Shown here: one piece after another, positions 55,686-64,000 of the stretch
How the letters are laid out: each line of letters starts with the position of its first letter
Numbering within the stretch: the stretch's first letter is position 1
From: Mesostigma viride
Lineage: Eukaryota > Streptophyta > Mesostigmatophyceae > Mesostigmatales > Mesostigmataceae
Direction: 5' to 3'
NCBI GenBank assembly: GCA_009746045.1
Contig: RPFO01000885.1
Location: forward strand, 1 to 64,000
DNA: 64,000 bases
Notes under the pieces: generated by a model
What the model was told of the DNA's origin: nothing
Databases searched by the model: none
Seen by the model: the letters and a program-made list of their open reading frames with translations, nothing else
Program-made: the position numbers and the translations under genes

Positions 55686-57685
55686 TTTAAGCGCATATAA
55701 AGAAAATTGTCAGTTTATTCCTATAAGATTCCATATATTTAGTCATTAAAATACAAGAAACCATGGCCGGCCGTAGTACAGCAGTTCCCATGGCATATAC
55801 TGCTAAATGTCCTGAAAGTGGTTGACACCATGTCAGGCTTATGTCAAAAATCTGTCACGGCAAACCGTCATCCCGCTTTCATGGCATTCGTTAGCCTGCC
55901 CGGGAAAATCTCCCAAGCGAATCCCCCCTGCCAAGCCGCTAGTGGGAAGGCAATTTGCGATGCGCTGCAAGGCATCACGCAAAAAGGGTACGTAGGTTCG
56001 ACATGCTAGTAAAGCACGGCGCCGTAGCCCACATTATTCTAAAGCATGGAATTTGTAGGACCTATTTGTTTTGGTTCGATTTTAGTCAATGTAACGCCGC
56101 TTATTATACAGGAAATGTGGCTTTTCTGCTCCATGCATGGCCGCCCGTAGCACGTTGCACAAAAGCATCGACCATGAGAAGTGAGAGCGTATGACTCGTC
56201 ATTTCCAAACGCGCGCGAAAAAAATGCTTGATTGTCTCTTCCTGCCACGTGTAAGTCACGTGAGCCGTCCGCCAGCCGGGGCACCGGCCACCAGGGCTGG
56301 GCCGGGGTGCACCGGTGAAACCCGCCCGGCACACCGGCGACTCCGAAAGACCGACGCGACCCTGGCTAATAAATATTCCTCGGCTTGCGACCGGGCCGGC
56401 GGGTGTTTCTATGATTTGGCAGTTCTGCATGGGCACCCCTAGGTCCAGCTAGGGCTCTATTTTTCTGGCATGCGTTGGTCATTATCATCTCTTTGATGTA
56501 CGATATGGCGTGCGTGCTTGAACCGACTACCGCTAGACTGAAGGTCCCGCCAACGCCTCCCGCCAAACCCGCGCCGAATGATGACTTTGAGACGCGGGAA
56601 GTTACCTAATATCATAGATGCCCAGACCAGGTATGTCTTCCCCTGTTAAGTCTCGACTAGTGATCAAGGGCCCACTCATATCAGTGAACTACGAGTTCAA
56701 TGTACATAATAATTCGGTAGCTCTGCACTTGTTGTCTCATTGATAAAGTCACACAGTCGGTTCGGCTACGTACTGAGCGGTACTAGTAATTCACTGGGCA
56801 CTGGCCAGCCGGGCAGTGCTTGAGCACCCTGCTGGCAATTGTATGTAGTCATTTGCCTGTGCATTTGCTGAGTGCCAGTGTGTCTGTACACACAGACATT
56901 TGCTGATGATCATACCGGCGGCGGCATCATTCCTGTTACCTGCAGGCTGCAGCATACATTTGGCGGCATACTCAGCAGCGTGTACATGGACATCACGAAG
57001 CCTGGTGTGCAGAAGCCGCACTGGGAGCCGTGCAGGTTGGCCAGGCTGTTTGCTGGCTGCCTCCGTCAACCGCGACATCTGGACAACGGCTCACTTCCCG
57101 AATTTTGTCGACGATGATCAAGAAATTACCTAATCTAGTAGGCCCCGAGACCAACATGCAACTTATTAATTGGTGTCGTGTTCCCGTTGGGGGACCAAGG
57201 AGCACTCAATTCCCTAATTACTTGGTATAATGGGCGTCTCCCCAAGACGTCCACAATTCATGTACATATTTTTTTCCATGCACATCTAGTCTAACTAAAC
57301 TACTGGCCTCTGGCCTCAATGAAGGCCTTGAGCTAATCTTGCACGCATAATACTTTGCTTACCAATTAATGCTAAATTTATCAAGGAGACAACCAGCGCA
57401 GGCCAGAAAATTTCCACCACCCACATAAGTAAGTAAATTATTATTATTAAACCCATGTGCATAATGACGGTAAGTAAGTAACTAGAACTTGTGTGTCATG
57501 ATGAGCGAGGGCATGTGCTATGGCCGCCATGGAGTTAATTAATTCATGGAGTTGTCGGTTGTTGGCTTGTTGCCTGGTGGTGGTGGTGGTTCCCACGCCT
57601 GCCACGGAGTACTATATGCTAATCTGAAGTCTCATTAGAACATTATTACACGAAAGTTACAAATATCGTCCCCATCATGCCCCAA
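55686..57685. other. Spacer upstream of CENP-L
   Basis: Contains the putative CENP-L promoter (TTTATATGCGC just above the candidate ATG at 55685). The GTTGGT-type end of the dispersed repeat appears near 56.47 kb. Otherwise no gene or RNA is recognised; short ORFs lack any family feature. Confidence 0.4.
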
Positions 57686-58260
57686 CGGCCATCTTCGTCG
57701 CGCGTCGCCTCTTCGAGGAAATCGCTCTCCTGCAACCTGGTGAGTTTCCCGCCATCCTGATCTTCGTCGACTTCATCAAGGCTTTTGATTCTGTCCTCTG
57801 GGACGCTCTATGGGCTGTACTTGCTCGCGCTCGCGTCCCCACTCCCCTGATTACCGTCATCCGCACGATGTATGAGGGGTCGACCACTTCGGTGCGCACT
57901 CAATTACACGGCTTTACCCCGCCATGCCCCCTGCAGACCGGCGTCTGGCAGGGCTGCGTCCTGTCGCCGTACCTGTTTATTATTGTAGTGGATTATGTTA
58001 CGCGCCAGGCACTGCTCGCTTTGCTAGCATTGCAGGCCGTGCCCATGGCCTAGCGATCACGAACGAGCTTGGACTAGAAGGGGGGCCGACTCACAAGCAT
58101 AATTTACTAGCTGACCTCATTTATGCCAACGACATCACGCTCCTCGAGACGCCGGAGTCTGCCCAACTTTGGCTGGACTGCCTGGCGCTCGAGGCTCGGG
58201 CGGTTCGTCTAGCTAGAAATCAGCCCCAAAACGGAGGCCCTGGCCCTCGGCATGGCAGGC
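57686..58260 (+). mobile_element. Reverse-transcriptase fragment of another LINE
   Basis: Fingers and palm motifs are readable: FVDFIKAFDSVLWDAL, then TPLITVIRTMYEG, then QTGVWQGCVLSPYLF (motif B, normally GVRQGCPLSP). In another frame comes LLADLIYANDITLLE, the active-site motif with YAND in place of YADD. One frameshift lies near 58.03 kb. There are no endonuclease or zinc parts. A dead fragment, probably of the same broad LINE group. Confidence 0.8.
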
Positions 58261-58486
58261 CGGCCGGCCCCCACCCACACTCCGCCTCTTAGACGATGCC
58301 GAGGTCAACTACCCTACTTCAGGCCGCTTCAAGCTGCTCGGCCGTTGGCTTCCCGACTGCGAGGACGACCTGACGACACGGATCGGCCGCACATGGCGTG
58401 CCCATGTTCCATCCCATGTTCCCCTCCCACTGAGGACTTACGCTCCCGTGACGCAGTCACGTGTCTATTAATTAATTTTTGCCCCA

Positions 58487-58600
58487 ACGACTCAAAAACG
58501 CGGGAAAGATAACGGCAGGCTCGAGGTACCATCCATTGTCGAGGATCCATTCTCCCGATTTCTGGCATGCGTTGGTTGTCTCCTTGTTATAATTCTCTAT
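58487..58600 (+). repeat. Dispersed repeat, copy B
   Basis: Partner of 30741-30850, sharing AACGCGGGAAAGATAACGG-type sequence and the ending TTTCTGGCATGCGTTGGTTG. It lies about 230 bp beyond the reverse-transcriptase fragment, so it could be that LINE's 3' tail or a SINE that borrows it. Confidence 0.55.
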
Positions 58601-60533
58601 GTCTAGTGCTTAACGGTTGGGGGATGATGCAGACGATATTTGTTTATTAAACTTTTGTGTAATTATTTTTCTAATAAGATTAGCATAGTACTCCGCGGCA
58701 TGCCTTTGCGCATGACACGCAAGTACTTACTTACTTACTTACTTGAGCGGATGACGCCAACATCGTCTTTGCTTCGATCACATGTCACTGATGTCAGCTA
58801 AAATCATACTACTATTGCTATATGTATGTCGAATGTTGGCCACCCAACTGCGTCGTAACCCTGGCTGGTGCAGGGCCTGGCCGGTCACGTAAGAAGATAT
58901 CTTCCGGGCTGGAGAGCCGATCCACATCCCTGAACCAGCAGGGCCCTCATATCTGTGTCAACCTGACTAGTACTTATGCATGGGCTAGCTAGATATGTGT
59001 GGCCAGCAGCTAGACTGTAGCCCTGCAGTGCCTAATGATAATATCAGACACACGGGGCATCCCATCATACAACACCGCCAAGTGGCAGTGTTCACCGTAT
59101 ACTTCACCGGGCCCTTGAGATCTATACTTAAGCATCCTATACTATAACCGTACCCATTTGCAATGTAGAACACTTTCGCAATATCATGCATTTTAATTTC
59201 ATGACAACATTGCAAAAACATGATTACACCTGATGGGACCATGTCTCGTCAAGAGACCGATGTATAGTTGCCCTGGGAAAAGGGGTGTGCAAAGATAAAT
59301 GAGATGGTAGTCTCAAACTGATATTATTTGATAACAGTATGATCTAGGCTTGCGGAGACTGAGCACTAGAGCTGTGGCCTGCCCACTTGTGGCTGTGAGA
59401 AAAGCTAGGGAGCCCTCCCTCCTCTTTCTGGATAGGGGTTCGAGGTTCCTTTGCCGATTGGCACCCACGTGACGCAGTCGATTATATATGATCTAGGCCT
59501 CAACATTATTGATGGAGTGACAGCCAAGTTCCCGGCCCTGTCATCCAAAAAACATCTGTAAGCGGAGTTACACAACAACTCTGGGGGTCTTTTGCCGCCT
59601 GAATAGCCTTGTAAAAAATGGAAGTAGATGGCGGTACCTCTTGAATGCCCTGTACAGCCCAACACAAAAAACAATGCACATCCATAGTGCTTACCACTCA
59701 TCAGCCTCAAAGCATTGCAGGTTGAACCACCCACTACACCTAATACCGATCACTGTGTACAAGAGCAACAGTCGCACGTGTTAAGGACATTGTACTGGTA
59801 CGGCGAGGATACCGCCAAAATGGCCGAAACTCCAGGTGCCGGTATACGCTTCTTCAACTGTACACACACTGTTTGTGAGAGGAAGAGCAACACATTTGTC
59901 ACATGCAAGCAACCGGGCTATAGGCCGAATAAGAACCCTTACACCATAAAAATTCTCAGGTAGATCATATATCCGTAATCTGCCTCAGCTCATCGAACCT
60001 GCCATGTGCGAAATAGTAGTGCATGCACTGGCTGATGTTGCATGGCCAGCTAACCTCCCTGCGCTTTCTTCGAATAACCAAGTAGCACCAACGCCGGCAT
60101 GCATGTGGCCTCCCATCACGGCCCTTGCCTTCCCCCCTCACTGTTCCTTTGATGCCGCTCCCACGCATGTCCTACTGCCCAACACCTACAGCCGCAGCCC
60201 TGCGCCGCTAGCTCCCCCATTCCTGCCCCCCTATGGCCTTTCCCCTGAGCTGACCACAGGCCTACGTGTGCTCACACAAGAGTCCCCAAGAGTGGGAAGA
60301 GTGAAAAGGCCACCTTGGCTATAGCTTGCTACTGGGTAACAGCAGAGGAAAATAGAGGAAGCGGATATATATATGTAATTGGCGCTTTCAAGGCCATGCT
60401 GGTTGCCTCTTGGATCACCTTCAGCACTTGCCTTCATCTGCACGAATAGACGAGTGCCTAGTACATGTCTGCATACCGTTCAAGCAGAATTCAACCAGCC
60501 GCAAATGTGCTTATATTAAAGTACCCTCGCACT
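58601..60533. other. Gene-free spacer
   Basis: Contains a short ACTT run near 58.73 kb. No ORF, RNA gene or mobile element that I can support. Confidence 0.4.
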
Positions 60534-60863
60534 TCACTTCGTAGGAGACCCTGTGCTTCCACTTAGAACCCAAGTCACGGAAGCAGCGCACCTGACTGCC
60601 AGCATGGGCAACATGGTCGCCGCCACGCCTGCGACAAACATGATTCCGTTCCCTGCAGCCGAGGGCTCCTCGCTGGCTGCCTGCGCTTTCCCGCCTCGGC
60701 TGCCACCTAGCTCCCTTCTACTGCCCCCCGGCTCCTGCTCATCAAAACCAAGCCCTTGTGTCGACGGCTCTTGAACTCCCTCGTCCTGCGGCATGCCATC
60801 AGCAGCAAACGCGAGTGATGGGATGGTGAGCTGGCCACCAGAATTGCGGACGCCAGATGACAT
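60534..60863 (-). CDS. Uncertain ORF with one possible membrane helix (109 aa)
   Basis: Starts with ATG (MSSGVRNSGGQLTIPS), has a Gly/Ser/Glu-rich middle and one hydrophobic stretch (GIMFVAGVAATMLPMLAV) near the C-terminus. Some protein-like composition, but no family, no splice partner and no conserved neighbour. It may be an exon or a chance ORF. Confidence 0.2.
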   Translation of the reverse strand: MSSGVRNSGGQLTIPSLAFAADGMPQDEGVQEPSTQGLGFDEQEPGGSRRELGGSRGGKAQAASEEPSAAGNGIMFVAGVAATMLPMLAVRCAASVTWVLSGSTGSPTK

Positions 60864-61974
60864 TTCTACGTGTGTTTTCTACTGCCACATGCGCGCCATG
60901 AAGTGCTTACTTGTTGAACCCACACCCCAGTTAACATAGGGCCGTCAGAGTTACCAACGTAGTCTAGTTCACCTGCCGGTGCCACCTGCATTGCTACGAG
61001 ATGTTGTCAGCCTCGTGCTTCTTTTTCATGGTACATTCCTGCGGAGCAAGGGAGACTTGTCCAGTGGCCAGTCGTCTGTCCAGGCCCCACGTATCATTCC
61101 ATGACGAAGAAACATGGGCATGACACACGCACGGCATGAACATCATATTCTTCGCAACCATGTGCCAGATGCCAGTCGGTGGATCAAAGGGGGCACGGGC
61201 AGGAGGCATTTCTTTTAGAGCAAAGCCTCACAAATCACAGCACAGCCTCACCAGTCACGTCAAAGATAGAATGAGGGATGTCCTGGCGAGACAATCCGGT
61301 CCAGTATGTCCTGTGCAGCATGTCGATTGCATCACATACACCTGGGCCTCCCCCCCCTCCCTCCCCCGCCGTGGGTCCCAAAGCTGCCCATAGCCACAAG
61401 TGCCTCTGTCAGGTGTACATGTTGAGGGCAAAGTCACCTTTTGCACTTCCCTGGAAACAGCGTACAGGCAGGTAGCTGGGATTAGCATCCATTATTCATA
61501 TTCGGTGTGTGCCTTAGGCCCAGCGAACCCCTGACATGGGCAACAATCCTTCTTGCCCATCAAAGGCTCCCAAATGGATCCAACAGGCTGGCATTCTAAC
61601 TCAGTAAGGCCAGCTGGGCTCCAAACAAACAAAGCAGGATATGCAAGATTGCATGTGCATGCGTGATCACGGGGCTGCATCAGCACGCTGCATAGCCTGA
61701 CCATTGCTATACTATTGCCTGCCACGTGAAAACCAGCGATGCACATGGAAGTGCCCTTTTCCTTTGCACGCGCGCCCCGCTGGCGATTGGCAGAGAAGCA
61801 AACAGCCAGCTGGGACCCTCCAACCTGTGGTGTTCGACTGCAAACAGGACCTAGTTCACTGTCTTAGACAGGCCCTATCGCTTCCCAATCACGGGATGCT
61901 CCCAAGAGGTATATTTTAATTGCAGGCTGTGACGCGTTCAATGTGCCGTCGTGAAGAACTTTAGTTTGCTTCTA
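60864..61974. other. Gene-free spacer
   Basis: No convincing gene. It probably includes the 3' flank of the candidate exon at 61975-62217. Confidence 0.35.
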
Positions 61975-62217
61975 TCACGGTAGCCTCTCCCTCACAGCAT
62001 CATCCACAGCTTGCGCACATAACCTCTCCATCATGGCACCATCGACAGCTTGCGCACGCACCGCCCCTCCCTCGCCCCCCTCGCCCTCGCCCTCGCCCTC
62101 CCCTTCCGGTGCCTCCGCGACGGCCTTCTTGCTGGCGCCCACTGTCCTGCTGCTGCAGGGGGGGCTTGCCATGCCACACCTGGGCCCTGGCTCGGCCCGC
62201 TGCGCCCGCTCATACTC
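61975..62217 (-). CDS. Candidate last exon of an unidentified minus-strand gene
   Basis: A good acceptor (CCCACCACGCAG) precedes an 81-codon phase-0 reading that starts EYERAQRAEPG and passes through KKAVAEAPEGEGEGEGEG. It then duplicates a short helix (RAQAVDGAMMERL, CAQAVDDAVRERL) and stops at 61975. Composition is protein-like, but the family is unknown. If real, the tetranucleotide tract to the right lies in its upstream intron, as in the other two multi-exon genes. Confidence 0.35.
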   Translation of the reverse strand, partial: EYERAQRAEPGPRCGMASPPCSSRTVGASKKAVAEAPEGEGEGEGEGGEGGAVRAQAVDGAMMERLCAQAVDDAVRERLP

Positions 62218-62276
62218 CTGCGTGGTGGGTGATGCGTGTGCGTGTGTGAATTAGAGCGAGATGTGCGTGTGCGTAA

Positions 62277-64000
<1,724 letters not shown>

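Overview
The window looks like nuclear DNA of a green alga (chlorophyte type). The grounds are a 12-exon plastid/mitochondrial-type ferroportin (MAR1/IREG3 class), short exons with C-rich 3' splice sites, TTTAGGG interstitial telomere repeats, LINEs that carry a C-terminal zinc knuckle plus restriction-like endonuclease, and very large intronic tandem repeats. The species cannot be named from this sequence alone.

Positions 1 to about 18.3 kb are an integrated Polinton-like virus (PLV). Minus-strand genes at the left are an origin-binding-protein-type helicase (badly frameshifted and running off the left edge), an archaeo-eukaryotic primase, a tyrosine recombinase, a small AT-hook ORF, a packaging ATPase (one frameshift) and a coiled-coil protein. 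Divergently, the plus strand carries an intact morphogenesis block: a 1091-aa fibre-like protein, a C2H2 zinc-finger protein, a small ORF, the minor capsid (penton-like) protein, a short amphipathic protein and the double-jelly-roll major capsid protein. To their right come a 1.8-kb gene-poor gap with a perfect hairpin, an Ig-like plus LamG-like adhesin, an ORF split by a 5'-truncated LINE with a clear 12-bp target-site duplication, a small MGGC-starting protein and a lysine-rich protein. Next to this lie five tandem copies of an E2F-like palindrome and a short telomeric tract. A second LINE copy, almost identical, sits 25 kb away at 41.8-43.6 kb.

The rest is host sequence. At 19.8-21.1 kb (minus) is a single-exon F-box/LRR-type protein. 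At 23.5-37.7 kb (plus) is the ferroportin; all splice phases agree in a 672-aa model, and introns 3, 5 and 6 hold a 5-mer, two 7-mer and a 14-mer array. At 39-43.6 kb are degenerate and young LINE copies. At 44.7-55.7 kb (minus) is a multi-exon gene I identify as CENP-L (inner kinetochore), with a 6.4-kb 27-bp satellite inside one intron and a hexamer array in the next. At 57.7-58.3 kb is another reverse-transcriptase fragment. At 62 kb is a possible last exon of a minus-strand gene, followed by 1.7 kb of tetranucleotide repeats to the window edge.

Two themes recur: a provirus whose replication module is broken while its capsid module is intact, and host genes whose introns are the main sites of tandem-repeat expansion, with the very long repeat ORFs being artefacts of stop-free repeat units.
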